In this document: positions 1-9,877 of the stretch, one piece after another
Position numbering within the stretch: the first letter of the stretch is position 1
Layout: each line of letters begins with the position of its first letter
The notes under the pieces: model-generated
What the model was told of the DNA's origin: nothing
The model's database searches: none
The model's input: the letters and a program-made list of their open reading frames with translations, nothing else
From: Vibrio tarriae
GTDB taxonomy: Bacteria; Pseudomonadota; Gammaproteobacteria; Enterobacterales; Vibrionaceae
Direction: 5' to 3'
DNA: 64,000 nucleotides
Assembly: GCF_002216685.1 (NCBI RefSeq)
Contig: NZ_CP022352.1
Coordinates: forward strand, 868,001 to 932,000
Made by a program: the position numbers and the translations under genes

Positions 1-8
1 AACCAATT

Positions 9-320
9 ATGCAGGTAGAGAATACTCCTATCAATTATGATCTTCAAAGCAAACAAGTAAAAAGCGCGATTCTGTTAGCGGCAACAAATCGTGGTTGGGT
101 AGTAAATGAAGTTGCGCCCGGTGTTTTAAGTGCGAAACTGCATGTTCGCTCACACTTTGCTGAAGTTAAAATACCATACAGCACGAAGTATTATTCAGTT
201 CTTTATGTTCAGTCAGAAAACCTAAAAGCAGATGATGGTAATATCCACCGAAACTACAATCGTTGGATCAATAATTTAAATGTTGATATTCAGCGTCAAC
301 TTGCTTTGGCTGCGCAGTAA
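9..320 (+). CDS. Small uncharacterised protein, possibly a lipoprotein cut by the window edge
   Basis: A 103-residue protein of unknown function. Only eight bases precede the first ATG, with no visible ribosome binding site and no stop in frame upstream, so the true start may lie outside the window. The pattern (AI..A...RGW, RSHFAEVKIPYS, then IHRNYNRWINNL) recalls small Vibrio lipoproteins whose mature part begins near this point; if so, the signal peptide and lipobox cysteine are missing here. It lies 32 bp before a methyltransferase on the same strand, suggesting cotranscription. The family assignment is inference; the reading frame itself is well supported by its composition and its tight spacing to the next gene. 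Confidence 0.7.
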   Translation: MQVENTPINYDLQSKQVKSAILLAATNRGWVVNEVAPGVLSAKLHVRSHFAEVKIPYSTKYYSVLYVQSENLKADDGNIHRNYNRWINNLNVDIQRQLALAAQ

Positions 321-352
321 CGTTTTCTTCTCACTATTAGTTAGGTTTTTCC

Positions 353-1426
353 GTGTTAAATCATTATTTAGATCCTTATAACGCTTTTGAAGCCAAAACA
401 GAGGCACAAAAACTCTCCTTTGCCCCGATTCTTTTCCATACAGCCCGAACTCTTAGAGACTTAAATATACTTGGAGTTTTGGACTCAGCAGGAGAAACGG
501 GGCTGACAGCTACAATCATTGCTGAGCAAACTAACGTATCTGAATATGGGGTTAAAGTTTTGCTAGATATGGCTTTGAGTGCCCACATTGTGGTCTGGAG
601 AGAGCCTAACTACGTACTGGCGAACCTCGGACATTATCTACTGCATGATGGGATGACTAAGACTAATATGGATTTCACGGCAGATGTATGTTACGCCGCG
701 ATGGGGCATCTGACTGAATCAATATTGGAAAGGAAACCAGCTGGTCTGAAAGAACTGGGCGATTGGAGCACCATTTACGAAGGGCTTTCACGTTTACCGG
801 ATAAAGCTAAAGAGAGTTGGTTTCAGTTTGATCACTATTACTCCGACCGTTCTTTTCCAATCCTACTAGAGCGGGTGTTTGCAGACAAACCCCAACACAT
901 CATAGACATTGGTGGAAACACCGGAAAATGGGCTCTTCAGTGTTGCAATTATGATCCAGATGTTAAAGTGACCATTGTCGATCTGCCACGTCAGTTAGAA
1001 CTGGCGATGTCCAATGCCCGTGAGCAAGGTTTTGCTGAGCGAATATCCCCTTTCCCTGCCAATATGTTGGATAAAAAGCAAGCTTTGCCGACACAAGGCG
1101 ATATCTGGTGGATGAGCCAGTTTCTTGACTGCTTCTCGCCAATGGAGATTCTCAGCATTTTGACTCGCGTTAAAGAGAGCCTTCAGCCCGGAGCAGTGGT
1201 GTATATTCTTGAGCTCTTTTGTGATGCTCAGAAATACGACGCGGCATCTTACAGCCTTAATGCGACCTCGCTGTACTTTACCTGTTTGGCCAATGGTAAC
1301 AGCCGTTTTTACCGCAGTGACGATTTTCTGCAAATTGTCGCCGAAGCGGGGTTAGTGGTGATTGAAAGAACTGACAATATCGGTCTTGGTCATACCTTGC
1401 TAAAACTGGTCGCAAAATCACATTAA
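353..1426 (+). CDS. Class I SAM-dependent methyltransferase with winged-helix N-terminus
   Basis: A 357-residue protein starting at GTG after a TTAGG-like site. Residues about 25-110 look like the winged-helix dimerisation domain of small-molecule O-methyltransferases (LGVLDSAGETGLTATIIAEQ, then LLDMALSAHIV). Around residues 180-200 lies the SAM-binding glycine motif IIDIGGNTGKWALQC, followed by an acidic strand end, VTIVDLPRQ. This layout is that of the COMT-like / hydroxyneurosporene methyltransferase group. It is followed after 20 bp by a decayed flavin-dependent halogenase-like gene. A methyltransferase beside such an oxidoreductase is typical of pigment or polyketide tailoring clusters, aryl polyene types included, so this may be what is left of one. 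The substrate cannot be told from sequence. Confidence 0.8.
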   Translation: MLNHYLDPYNAFEAKTEAQKLSFAPILFHTARTLRDLNILGVLDSAGETGLTATIIAEQTNVSEYGVKVLLDMALSAHIVVWREPNYVLANLGHYLLHDGMTKTNMDFTADVCYAAMGHLTESILERKPAGLKELGDWSTIYEGLSRLPDKAKESWFQFDHYYSDRSFPILLERVFADKPQHIIDIGGNTGKWALQCCNYDPDVKVTIVDLPRQLELAMSNAREQGFAERISPFPANMLDKKQALPTQGDIWWMSQFLDCFSPMEILSILTRVKESLQPGAVVYILELFCDAQKYDAASYSLNATSLYFTCLANGNSRFYRSDDFLQIVAEAGLVVIERTDNIGLGHTLLKLVAKSH

Positions 1427-1446
1427 AAAACTCAGGATAAAATGAG

Positions 1447-2169
1447 ATGCAAAAGCAATCGACTCAGGTTGTGATTATCGGCGCTGGCCCTTCAGGGGCG
1501 ACGGCTGCTGCGCTACTGAAAGCGCAAAACATCGATGTCATTGTATTGGAAAAAGCGCAATTTCCGAGCATCCACAACATGCGGATGTCTGGTACTGGCT
1601 GATTCCATTCTCTAGCGGTACTTGCTCGTTTGGTATCGCCGGTACGCCGGCGTTTTTTGCCAACTACCTGCAAGATAAAATCGCAGCGATGCAGCAGCTT
1701 GCTAGTGCAGAGTCAGGGTTTAATACCCCAATCCTGCTGGGGAGCTTGGCGGTTATTCGGCCAACGTGAAACATTTGGCAACGAATCATTACGCATTGCT
1801 TGGTAACGCAGGTGAGTTTCTTGACCCAGTGTTCTCGTCTGGCGTGACTATTGCGATGAAGTCGGCACAATTGGCCGCCTGTGTGTGGTTAGACAACTTA
1901 ATGGTGAGAGTGTTAATTGGCAGGCAGACTATGCGCAACGATTAATGGTAGGGGTTAATACTTTTCGAACCTATGTTTAAGGGTGGTACGACGGTACATT
2001 GCAGGATGTGAACTTCTATGAAGAGCCGAATCCACGTATTAAGTAGATGATCTGTTCAATCCTTACAGGATATACTTGGGGTCGAGAAAACTCATACGTA
2101 AAAGATTCACATCGACGTTTGAATAATTTAGCGGAAATTATTGGTGAAAACAGAGTTCTTGCTCAGTAA
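1447..2169 (+). pseudogene. Decayed FAD-dependent halogenase / monooxygenase-like gene
   Basis: The reading frame starts well from ATG 1447 with a dinucleotide-binding fold (VVIIGAGPSGATAAALL, then IDVIVLEKAQFP) but hits a stop at 1600-1602. Conserved pieces continue in other frames: one reads ADVWYWLIPFSSGTCSFGIAGTP from about 1583, another reads LLGNAGEFLDPVFSSGVT from about 1797, and a last piece, ILTGYTWGRENSYV, lies near 2055-2100 after further stops. LGNAGEFLDPVFSSG is the C-terminal FAD-contact motif of tryptophan-halogenase-like oxidoreductases. Roughly half of a normal gene of about 400 codons is missing, mainly after the Rossmann motif, so internal deletion and frameshifts have both happened. 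It lies 20 bp behind the methyltransferase, its likely former partner. Confidence 0.8.
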
Positions 2170-2202
2170 TAAAAGTAGTGAACTTGAGTGCTGAGCAAAT
2201 AA

Positions 2203-2233
2203 AAGGGTGATGGTGCTACTCACCATCACCCTT
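2203..2233 (-). terminator. Rho-independent terminator of rnb
   Basis: A 13 bp perfect stem (AAGGGTGATGGTG and its complement) around a 5-base loop. On the minus strand it is followed by TTTTATTT. It lies just beyond the rnb stop codon. Confidence 0.85.
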
Positions 2234-2250
2234 GAAGAAAGATGGATTTA

Positions 2251-4287
2251 CTAAGCTTGTGGCTCGCTATTTTCTGCGCCCTCAGCAGGTTGCTCTGCGC
2301 TGGTTTGCGTCTCTGAAACCAGATCAGCAAACACTTGCGTTGGTTTACCCACTAAGCTTCGGTTTTCTTGATTGACTTCTGTCAGGACGATTTCCAGCAC
2401 ATCACCAAGTTTGTACACCACTTCTTTATCGATCAGTACCGTGCCGTCTTCACCATTACACTCGATACGCTCTTTGTTATCGAGGATCAGGGCTCCCGGA
2501 ATAAAGGCCATTGCACCATTTTCGAGTAAGCGCACACGCATGCCCGGACGGTTGATATCGAAGATCTCGGCTTGGAAGCGGGTTTCTTTCGCTGGCTCAT
2601 CAGCCAGTGTGCGCGCATACAGCCAATCTGCCACATTACGTTCAGCAATTTTGTGGTGTTTACGGTGCAGAGCCAGTTCTTCACCAACTGTCTCATCCGG
2701 CGTTTGCACCGGGGCTTTGCCCAGAATGTGCGCTTTCAGTAGGCGATGGTTGATCATGTCGCCGTATTTACGAATCGGCGAAGTCCACGTTGCGTACACA
2801 TCAAGGCCCATCGCGAAGTGGGGGAGAGGCTGGTTGCCAATCTCACTGTAGCTTTGGTATTTACGAATACGATTATCGAGGTAGCTGGTTTCTTGTGTGG
2901 CTAGCCAGCGGCGCAGAGCAGCAAAGCCTTCCACCGTTGCCAGCGTTTCAGCGTCCGCATTCGGTGCACTGTGAACAGCCATTAACTCCACCACGTCGGC
3001 CATTTTCTCCGCTTTAAAACCAGCGTGGGTATTGAATACACCAAAACCAAATGTGGTTTGCAGCGTTTTACCCGCACAGATGTTGGCAGTGATCATCGAT
3101 TCTTCGACCAAGCGGTTTGCCGTACGGCGCATGTCAGCATGAATCGCCACGACATCGTTTTCGGCGCTAAGTTCGAAGCGATAGTCTGGACGATCTGGAA
3201 ATACCACGGCATGGGTTTCACGCCAAGTCGCACGCGCTTGTGAGAAAGCGTAAAGGTCGCGCACCACTTGGGCAATTTCTTCGCTTGGTTGCCACTGTTC
3301 CGAGCTGCCAGTCTCCAACCAGTCAGAAACATGGTCGTACACTAGGCGTGCGTGAGATTTGATGTTGGCTGCGAAAAAGCGAATATCATCGCCAATCACG
3401 CCATCTTTACTGATCGTGACTGAGCAGCATAGGGCTGGACGAACTTGGTCTTCCATCAGAGAGCAAAGCTCATCGGCGAGATCGCGTGGCAACATAGGAA
3501 TGTTGCGACCTGGCAAATAAATGGTAAAGCCACGCTCACGAGCCACTTTGTCCATCTCATCTTCTGGGGTGATGTAAGCGGTTGGATCGGCAATCGCGAT
3601 GGTCAGCGCAAAATCACCGTTTGGCAGTTGCTGTGCGTACAACGCGTCATCCATATCTTTGGTGGATTCACCATCGATGGTGACAAAAGGCAGTGCGGTC
3701 AGATCTTCACGAACCAAGTCTGCATCATCTTTGAGTTGCCAATCGTCAATGCCCGCAGGCTCGCTGTTAGGCAGATCGTTTTCCGCTAATGTCACCCACC
3801 AAGGGGCAATTTTGTCATTCGCATCGGTGATTTTGTGTGAAATCTGCACAAAGAAACCATCGTCACCTTTCAAAGGGTGGCGGACAAGGTGAGCGACGAC
3901 CCAATCACCTTCTTGGAAGTCAGCTTCGTTGAGGCCTTTCTTGGTTTTGGCCTTCAGCGACAGCTTTTTCAGTTGTGGATGATCCGGCGCGACGTTCAGT
4001 TTGCCTTTAAATAGTTTTACGCGGCCAATGAAGCGAGTCAGCGATTGCTCGATGAGTTCAGAAGGCTCAGCCACTTCGCGTTCATTTTCGGTACGGATGA
4101 AAGCCACGACTTTGTCGCCATGCAAACACTTCTTCATATAAGGAGGCGGAACAAAGTAGCTGGTTTTGCTATCGACTTCGAGGAAGCCAAAACCTTTGTC
4201 ACTGGCTTTGATGGTGCCTTCTTTCTTAGGCAGGGTTTCTTGGATTTTTTGTTTAAGCTGCGCGAGGAGCGGATTGTCTTGGAACAT
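2251..4287 (-). CDS. rnb: Exoribonuclease II
   Basis: RNase II degrades unstructured RNA 3' to 5', releasing nucleoside monophosphates, and takes part in mRNA turnover in the cytoplasm. The 678-residue protein has N-terminal cold-shock domains ([18 protein letters not shown] near residues 31-48), a central RNB domain with the metal-binding acidic cluster [14 protein letters not shown] (D205, D211, D213, D214), the [18 protein letters not shown] motif near residues 510-530, and a C-terminal S1 domain ([23 protein letters not shown]). It is about 30 residues longer than the E. coli enzyme because of an acidic Glu/Ala-rich tail. It is transcribed alone, divergent from deaD, and ends in a strong terminator. 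RNase R is excluded by the shorter length and the missing basic tail. Confidence 0.95.
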   Translation of the reverse strand: MFQDNPLLAQLKQKIQETLPKKEGTIKASDKGFGFLEVDSKTSYFVPPPYMKKCLHGDKVVAFIRTENEREVAEPSELIEQSLTRFIGRVKLFKGKLNVAPDHPQLKKLSLKAKTKKGLNEADFQEGDWVVAHLVRHPLKGDDGFFVQISHKITDANDKIAPWWVTLAENDLPNSEPAGIDDWQLKDDADLVREDLTALPFVTIDGESTKDMDDALYAQQLPNGDFALTIAIADPTAYITPEDEMDKVARERGFTIYLPGRNIPMLPRDLADELCSLMEDQVRPALCCSVTISKDGVIGDDIRFFAANIKSHARLVYDHVSDWLETGSSEQWQPSEEIAQVVRDLYAFSQARATWRETHAVVFPDRPDYRFELSAENDVVAIHADMRRTANRLVEESMITANICAGKTLQTTFGFGVFNTHAGFKAEKMADVVELMAVHSAPNADAETLATVEGFAALRRWLATQETSYLDNRIRKYQSYSEIGNQPLPHFAMGLDVYATWTSPIRKYGDMINHRLLKAHILGKAPVQTPDETVGEELALHRKHHKIAERNVADWLYARTLADEPAKETRFQAEIFDINRPGMRVRLLENGAMAFIPGALILDNKERIECNGEDGTVLIDKEVVYKLGDVLEIVLTEVNQENRSLVGKPTQVFADLVSETQTSAEQPAEGAENSEPQA

Positions 4288-4660
4288 CTTTTTTATCTAA
4301 CCGTTTAAGTTGGGCACACTATAATCATTGAGGGGCTGGATTACTACCGAAAACGTGAGATTGAGCGCCGTTGGCTGTTTATTTATTCGCTGAAATTGTC
4401 AGCAGTTTTGGTGTTTTAATGGGATTTTTCGGTCAATCAGGCATCATTTTTCCTTTGCTAAGAAATTTTTGTGATGAAATTCAATTTTTCCTAGCTTTTT
4501 TTATGCATTTAAGGAATAATCCGCGTCCCTTATATGTCCCTAGCGGCTTGATGCGTTTTAATACTTATCCGCATCTGAACGGACTCAGCAATTCATTGGA
4601 TTGGTTGGAAATGGTAAAGCACGTGGGACCTTGGTTATTTCTTCATTTAGTGGGATCCCC
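4288..4660. other. Divergent intergenic region and probable long deaD leader
   Basis: About 370 bp between the rnb and deaD starts. It is T-rich on the plus strand in the middle (about 4390-4510). No clear protein is seen: two open frames here (a TTG start at 4601 and an ATG at 4371) look spurious. A long untranslated leader is usual for cold-shock helicase mRNAs, so much of it may be deaD 5' UTR; that is inference. Confidence 0.4.
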
Positions 4661-6592
4661 ATGCAAGATACTGCAATTCAATTCAGTGATTTAGCACTGA
4701 ACAGCGCCATCCTTTCTGCCCTAAACGAAATGGGCTTCGTATCACCAACACCTATCCAAGCAGCAGCAATTCCTTTTTTGCTTGAAGGTCGTGATGCACT
4801 GGGTAAAGCGCAAACAGGTACAGGTAAAACAGCGGCATTCTCTTTGCCTCTGCTGAACAAACTTAATCTCTCTCAGTACAAGCCACAAGCTATTGTTATG
4901 GCGCCAACGCGTGAGCTGGCGATTCAGGTAGCGGCTGAGATCAAAAACCTAGGCAAAAATATCAAAGGCCTCAAGGTTCTTGAGATCTACGGTGGTGCAT
5001 CGATTCTTGATCAAATGCGCGCTCTGAAATCTGGCGCTCACATTGTTGTGGGTACTCCAGGTCGCGTAAAAGATCTGATCACTCGTGATCGTCTACACCT
5101 AGACGAATGTCATACTTTCATCTTGGATGAAGCAGACGAAATGCTGAAAATGGGCTTCGTTGATGACGTGACTTGGATCATGGAGCAAGCGCCAGAGTCT
5201 GCACAACGCGTACTGTTCTCGGCCACCATGCCGCCAATGGTGAAAGAGATCGTGGAACGTTTCCTACGTGATCCAGAGTGTGTTGACGTAGCGGGTTCTA
5301 ACCAAACGGTCGCGAAAGTTGAGCAACAATACTGGGTTGTAAAAGGTGTAGAGAAAGATGAAGCGATGGCTCGTCTGCTTGAAACCGAAGAAACCGATGC
5401 TTCTATCGTGTTTGTCCGTACTCGTCAGGATACTGAGCGTCTAGCGGATTGGTTGTGCGCGCGTGGCTTTAAAGCGGCGGCTCTGCACGGTGATATCCCT
5501 CAGTCGCTACGTGAGCGCACCGTTGATCATATCAAACAAGGTGTGATTGATATTCTGGTTGCGACCGACGTCGTCGCACGTGGTCTGGACGTTCCTCGTA
5601 TCACTCACGTATACAACTACGATATTCCATTTGATGTGGAATCTTACATCCACCGTATCGGTCGTACTGGTCGTGCTGGACGTAAAGGTAAGGCGATCCT
5701 GCTGGTTCGTACTAACCAAATCCGCATGCTACGCACTATCGAGCGTGTCACTCGTTCTTCAATGGAAGAGATCCAACTGCCACACCGCGATAAAGTGGCT
5801 GAATCTCGTCTGACTAAGCTGGGTCAAGAACTGGCAGCAGATAAAGAGTTCAGCTCGCTCGAGCGTTTCGCTGATTTGGTTGAAAAACTGCAAGCGTCAC
5901 TGGAAATCGATGCAACGACTCTGGCTGCAATCCTGCTGAAACGTCAGCAAGGCAAGCGTCCACTGTTTTATGTCGGTGCTGATCCAATGATCGAAGCGAT
6001 GGAGCGTGAAAAATCACGTCGTCGTGAGCGTCGTGATGACCGCCGCGATAGTGATCGTCCTGCTCGTCGTGAATTTGGTGCCCGTGAGCAAGAGAACCAT
6101 GATTGGGATACTTACCAACTGCAAGTTGGCCGTGACCAAGGCGTTCAAGTAAAAGACATCGTCGGCGCTCTCGCAAACGAACTGGGTCTGACTAAAGGTT
6201 CTATCGGTGCGATCAAACTGGCCCAAGGCCATACGTTTGTTCAGCTACCAAAAGCCATGTCAAATGACGTTTCTAGCAAGCTACGTAAGCTGCGTATCCG
6301 CCAGAAAGAAGTGGGCGCAGTCGTGTGTGACTTCGACGATTTCCGCGAATCTCGTGGTGGTGCTCGTCGTGAAGGTGGTCCACGTCGCGAAGGTGGTCGT
6401 CGCCCAGAAGGCAACCGTGAAGGCGGTTTCCGTGGTGGTCGTGAAGGCGGCCGCGAAGGTGGTCGCGCACGTAGTGGTGAAGGCCGTCCTTTCCGTGAAG
6501 GTGAGCGTCGCTTTGAGCGTAACCGTAGCGGTGAAAGCAGTGGTAGCTACCGTGGTGAGCGTGGCCATAGCCGTCGTCGCGAAGAAGCGTAA
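4661..6592 (+). CDS. deaD: Cold-shock DEAD-box RNA helicase DeaD/CsdA
   Basis: An ATP-dependent RNA helicase used in ribosome assembly and mRNA unwinding at low temperature. Seen in order: Q motif (PTPIQ), AQTGTGKT (motif I), PTRELAIQ (Ia), TPGRVKD (Ib), DEAD (II), SAT (III), then VARGLDVPR (V) and HRIGRTGRAGR (VI), a DbpA-like RNA-binding domain (LGLTKGSIGAIKLAQGHTFVQLP), and an Arg/Gly-rich tail of about 80 residues made of REGG and RGG units. I place the start at ATG 4661 (643 aa) because the protein then aligns with the E. coli N-terminus. A TTG at 4601 would add 20 unlikely residues. The ribosome binding site at 4661 is weak. A terminator follows directly. Confidence 0.95.
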   Translation: MQDTAIQFSDLALNSAILSALNEMGFVSPTPIQAAAIPFLLEGRDALGKAQTGTGKTAAFSLPLLNKLNLSQYKPQAIVMAPTRELAIQVAAEIKNLGKNIKGLKVLEIYGGASILDQMRALKSGAHIVVGTPGRVKDLITRDRLHLDECHTFILDEADEMLKMGFVDDVTWIMEQAPESAQRVLFSATMPPMVKEIVERFLRDPECVDVAGSNQTVAKVEQQYWVVKGVEKDEAMARLLETEETDASIVFVRTRQDTERLADWLCARGFKAAALHGDIPQSLRERTVDHIKQGVIDILVATDVVARGLDVPRITHVYNYDIPFDVESYIHRIGRTGRAGRKGKAILLVRTNQIRMLRTIERVTRSSMEEIQLPHRDKVAESRLTKLGQELAADKEFSSLERFADLVEKLQASLEIDATTLAAILLKRQQGKRPLFYVGADPMIEAMEREKSRRRERRDDRRDSDRPARREFGAREQENHDWDTYQLQVGRDQGVQVKDIVGALANELGLTKGSIGAIKLAQGHTFVQLPKAMSNDVSSKLRKLRIRQKEVGAVVCDFDDFRESRGGARREGGPRREGGRRPEGNREGGFRGGREGGREGGRARSGEGRPFREGERRFERNRSGESSGSYRGERGHSRRREEA

Positions 6593-6615
6593 TACACTGA
6601 ATTGATTGAATTGAT

Positions 6616-6644
6616 AAACCCGCAGATAAAAATGCGGGTTTTTT
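6616..6644 (+). terminator. Terminator after deaD
   Basis: Stem AAACCCGCA / TGCGGGTTT followed by a T-run. It lies 24 bp past the deaD stop. Confidence 0.9.
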
Positions 6645-6734
6645 GTTATCTGCGTCGCATGATTCCATTTCATTGCTACACTTTAACTGGGTGATAAATA
6701 AGCAGAACAAACAATTCAACCAATGAGGTGAAGC

Positions 6735-7727
6735 ATGCGCAAATGGCTATGGCTCCTGTTACTGCTGACGATGCGAGTTTCTGCGGTTGAAATTTCGCCG
6801 TATATTGTGAATGGTACTAATGCGAACGTTGCAAACTACCCTTCATTTGCCAGCTTGGCGATTTATATCTCTCCCTATCAATACAGCTCAGGAACCTACT
6901 GTGGTGCGACGGTTCTTAACTCGCGTTATATCCTCACAGCAGCACACTGCATTTATGGTGATAGCTATGCCATGCTTTACACAGTAGCCATCCCTCAGTT
7001 ACAAGATGAAAGTGATTACCCGAATGGGAATGTTCAATTTGCACGTGGTTCAGAGTTCTATTACCCAGACAGCTATGTGAATTCATCTTCCGTTTATTGG
7101 CCAAATGATATTGCGATCATCAAATTAGAAAGCGACCTTAATGTGAGTAATTTCGTTGGGGTACTCAATAGCTCAATCAATAACAGCTATGACGTGAATG
7201 GGACCTATAAAGCGATTGGTCACGGCTATGTGAATGGCAATGTCGCCGGAGGAACCCGTTTATTAGAGACCACCTTAACCTTTGTTCCGTTTGCGACCTG
7301 CTCGGCTTATTACGGTGCTAATTTAGGCTCTGGGCATGTCTGCTTCACTGGTGTACAAAGTGGTTCGTACCGCAACTCAACCTGTTCTGGGGATTCTGGT
7401 GGCCCTGTCTATTGGGAGAGTGGCTCTGGCTATGTGCAAATCGGGATCACCAGTTTTGGACCATCTACCTGCGGTAATCCTGCGCTTCCAGTCACTTCGG
7501 TATTCACTGAAGTATCCGATTACTACGGTTGGATATTACGTGTTATGAATGGCCTAGAGACACCGAAGTATTATGTGACGGAAAGTAATGGTGTGCGGCA
7601 GTTGATTGTAGGAAGAACCACAGCGGCTGTCGTGAGTGAAAGCTCATCCGGAGGGAGTGTCTCTTTTCTTGTTGCTTTCATTTTAGGCATATTGATGATT
7701 ATTCGACGTAACAATCTGTATATTTGA
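6735..7727 (+). CDS. vesA: Secreted trypsin-fold serine protease with GlyGly-CTERM tail (VesA-like)
   Basis: A peptidase S1 protein of 330 residues. There is a signal peptide to about A17 (MRKWLWLLLLLTMRVSA), then a six-residue propeptide ending SPY before the mature N-terminus IVNG (I24). The catalytic triad is H71 (LTAAHC), D125 (NDIAIIKL) and S221 (GDSGGP). The last 30 residues give an SSSGGS stretch, one membrane helix and RR, the GlyGly-CTERM signal of type II secretion substrates processed by rhombosortase. V. cholerae has three such proteases (VesA, VesB, VesC); from recalled gene order this is VesA. The residue at the S1 pocket base is Ser (S215), not Asp, which suggests chymotrypsin-like preference. 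Monocistronic by spacing, with an AGGTG-like site before ATG. Confidence 0.9.
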   Translation: MRKWLWLLLLLTMRVSAVEISPYIVNGTNANVANYPSFASLAIYISPYQYSSGTYCGATVLNSRYILTAAHCIYGDSYAMLYTVAIPQLQDESDYPNGNVQFARGSEFYYPDSYVNSSSVYWPNDIAIIKLESDLNVSNFVGVLNSSINNSYDVNGTYKAIGHGYVNGNVAGGTRLLETTLTFVPFATCSAYYGANLGSGHVCFTGVQSGSYRNSTCSGDSGGPVYWESGSGYVQIGITSFGPSTCGNPALPVTSVFTEVSDYYGWILRVMNGLETPKYYVTESNGVRQLIVGRTTAAVVSESSSGGSVSFLVAFILGILMIIRRNNLYI

Positions 7728-7817
7728 AATTTATGTTCAAGGGTTGTTTGATTTGAGATGTTAATCTGACATTATCGGTATTCACTTTGTCAATTTATAC
7801 AACCCTAGGTAACGACT

Positions 7818-9782
7818 TTGAATAAACTCAAATTATTCTTTGGGACTCTTTATCCTATCGCTTGCGCTGTGCTCGCTTTATTAGCCATCTTTACGCTATC
7901 ACGTTTAGGCCTTGCGATATGGCATTTTGACCGCATAATGGATGCAGACGGTTGGATACGCATTTTTGCTAGTGGCTTACGGGTGGACTTTGCGTCAATC
8001 TGCTACTTATTTATTTTGCCTGCACTTTTAACGAGCCTAATTTCAGGCGAACACTGGCTTGGACGTATTTGGAATTGGGTGTTGCGTCTTTGGATCACGG
8101 CTGGGTTATGGGTCGTTGTATACATGGAAGTCGCTACGCCACCTTTTATTATTGAGTACGATCTGCGTCCTAACCGTTTGTTTGTGGAATACCTTATCTA
8201 TCCGAAAGAAGTCTTCGGTATGCTGTGGTCAGGTTACAAACTGGAGCTATTTATCGGCCTAGTCGTGAGTCTTATGACGGTTGTGCTCGGCTGGCGATGG
8301 AGTAAAACATTGGTTGCCAATTTACATTATCCGAAATGGTATTGGCGTCCAGTGATTGCTGTGCTTGTGGTAGCAATTGGGATACTAGGGGCTCGTTCTT
8401 CTTTAGGGCATCGTCCAATGAATCCGGCAATGGTCTCTTTCTCGAGCGATCCTTTGATGAACGATCTTGCGCTCAACTCCTCGTATTCAGTTATTTTCGC
8501 TGCCAAGCAAATGGGCTCGGAAGCCAACGCGTTTGAATTTTATCCGAAAATGGATAAACAGCTTGTGATTGACGAAGTTCGTTCTTCAATGACCGTCGTA
8601 CCAGAAGATTTCATTAGTGATGACAAACCCTCTTTAGCCAATCATGTCGCGACGTACCAAGGTGCTCCTAAAAATATCGTCATTTTGTTGATGGAAAGTC
8701 ACGGCGCACGTTATGTAAAAAGTCTTGGGGGAATTGATGTTTCTCCAAACATGGACAAGCTGATTAATGAAGGCTGGGCATTTACTCGTATGTACGCTAC
8801 TGGTACTCGCTCAGTACGCGGTATTGAAGCAGTAACGACAGGCTTTTCTCCAACGCCTGCTCGCTCAGTGGTGAAGCTAGGTAAAAGCCAAAATAACTTC
8901 TTCTCAATTGCAGGTTTGCTGAAAGCTCTACAGTACCATACGCAATTCATTTACGGTGGTGAGAGCCATTTTGACAATATGAGGAGCTTTTTCCTCGGTA
9001 ATGGCTTTGTGGATATGCAAGACCTAGCTACCTTCTCTAAACCCAAATTTATCGGTTCATGGGGAGCGTCAGATGAAGATCTGTTCAATAAAGCGGATGA
9101 GCAGTTCAATCAAATGGCAAAAGAAGGTAAGTCTTTCTTTAGTTTGGTATTTACCTCGTCTAACCATAGCCCGTTTGAATACCCAGATGGTGTGATTACT
9201 CAATACAACGAACCCAAACAGACGGTAGAAAATGCAGTGAAATACGCTGACTATGCATTGGGTCAGTTTGTTGAGAAGGCGAAAAAATCACCTTATTGGG
9301 ATAACACTGTGTTTGTGGTTGTCGCAGACCATGACGCGCGTACACAAGGTACCAATCCAATCCCAGTTGAATATTTCCATATTCCAGCAGTTATTTTTGG
9401 CGGTGGCATTGAAGCGCGTAAAGATGACCGCTTACTCAGCCAGTTAGACTTAGCGCCAACGTTGCTGTCTTTAGCGGGTATTAGCAGTCAAAACCCCATG
9501 ATAGGCTTTGATTTAACCAAAGATGTTCCTGTTGAAAAGCAACGCGCGATGATGCAACGCGACAAAAATTTTGGTTGGTTAACACCGGATAACCAAGTGG
9601 TTGTATTACAGCCAGGACAAGATATCACAACCTATCAATATGATTCAGTGACACATAAGATGACACCGATCCAACTTGATGCATCCATTGTGACTAGGGC
9701 GCATGCTAATGCGATGTGGGGTAGTTTGGCATTTAAAGAGAATTACTATACCGCACAAAAAAGTTATGAATTGGAAAAATAA
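7818..9782 (+). CDS. LTA synthase family membrane sulfatase / phosphoglycerol transferase-like
   Basis: A 654-residue inner-membrane protein with about five N-terminal helices (residues 8-200) and a large periplasmic alkaline-phosphatase-fold domain. It has IVILLMESHGARY (metal Glu), the catalytic Thr region MYATGTRSVRGIEAV, GGESHFDNMRSFFLGNGF, SSNHSPF and the C-terminal metal pair VVADHDAR. This is the sulfatase / LtaS superfamily. In Gram-negatives such proteins transfer phosphoglycerol or modify envelope glycans; the acceptor here is unknown. The start is TTG at 7818, preceded by TAGGTAAC. A bidirectional terminator separates it from gsk. Not an arylsulfatase: no CxPSR motif is present. 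Confidence 0.85.
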   Translation: MNKLKLFFGTLYPIACAVLALLAIFTLSRLGLAIWHFDRIMDADGWIRIFASGLRVDFASICYLFILPALLTSLISGEHWLGRIWNWVLRLWITAGLWVVVYMEVATPPFIIEYDLRPNRLFVEYLIYPKEVFGMLWSGYKLELFIGLVVSLMTVVLGWRWSKTLVANLHYPKWYWRPVIAVLVVAIGILGARSSLGHRPMNPAMVSFSSDPLMNDLALNSSYSVIFAAKQMGSEANAFEFYPKMDKQLVIDEVRSSMTVVPEDFISDDKPSLANHVATYQGAPKNIVILLMESHGARYVKSLGGIDVSPNMDKLINEGWAFTRMYATGTRSVRGIEAVTTGFSPTPARSVVKLGKSQNNFFSIAGLLKALQYHTQFIYGGESHFDNMRSFFLGNGFVDMQDLATFSKPKFIGSWGASDEDLFNKADEQFNQMAKEGKSFFSLVFTSSNHSPFEYPDGVITQYNEPKQTVENAVKYADYALGQFVEKAKKSPYWDNTVFVVVADHDARTQGTNPIPVEYFHIPAVIFGGGIEARKDDRLLSQLDLAPTLLSLAGISSQNPMIGFDLTKDVPVEKQRAMMQRDKNFGWLTPDNQVVVLQPGQDITTYQYDSVTHKMTPIQLDASIVTRAHANAMWGSLAFKENYYTAQKSYELEK

Positions 9783-9806
9783 GCCATTTCATTAACCGCC
9801 AAACAG

Positions 9807-9833
9807 AGAAGGCGACCTTAGGTCGCCTTCTTT
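9807..9833. terminator. Bidirectional terminator between the sulfatase gene and gsk
   Basis: A 12 bp stem AGAAGGCGACCT / AGGTCGCCTTCT, one-base loop, followed by TTATT. It lies between two convergent genes. Confidence 0.85.
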
Positions 9834-9877
9834 ATTACCGAGTGAATCGTTTACGAGTCTCGTTCCACGATAAGGAA

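Noticed and set aside
4371..4694. A 107-residue frame upstream of deaD
   Set aside because: It runs into the deaD start in another frame, has no ribosome binding site and no recognisable domain; more likely leader DNA.
6207..6719. Open frames on both strands over the Arg/Gly-rich 3' end of deaD
   Set aside because: They are shadows of repetitive RGG/REGG codons; the products are low-complexity (Val/Ala or Thr runs) with no homology pattern.
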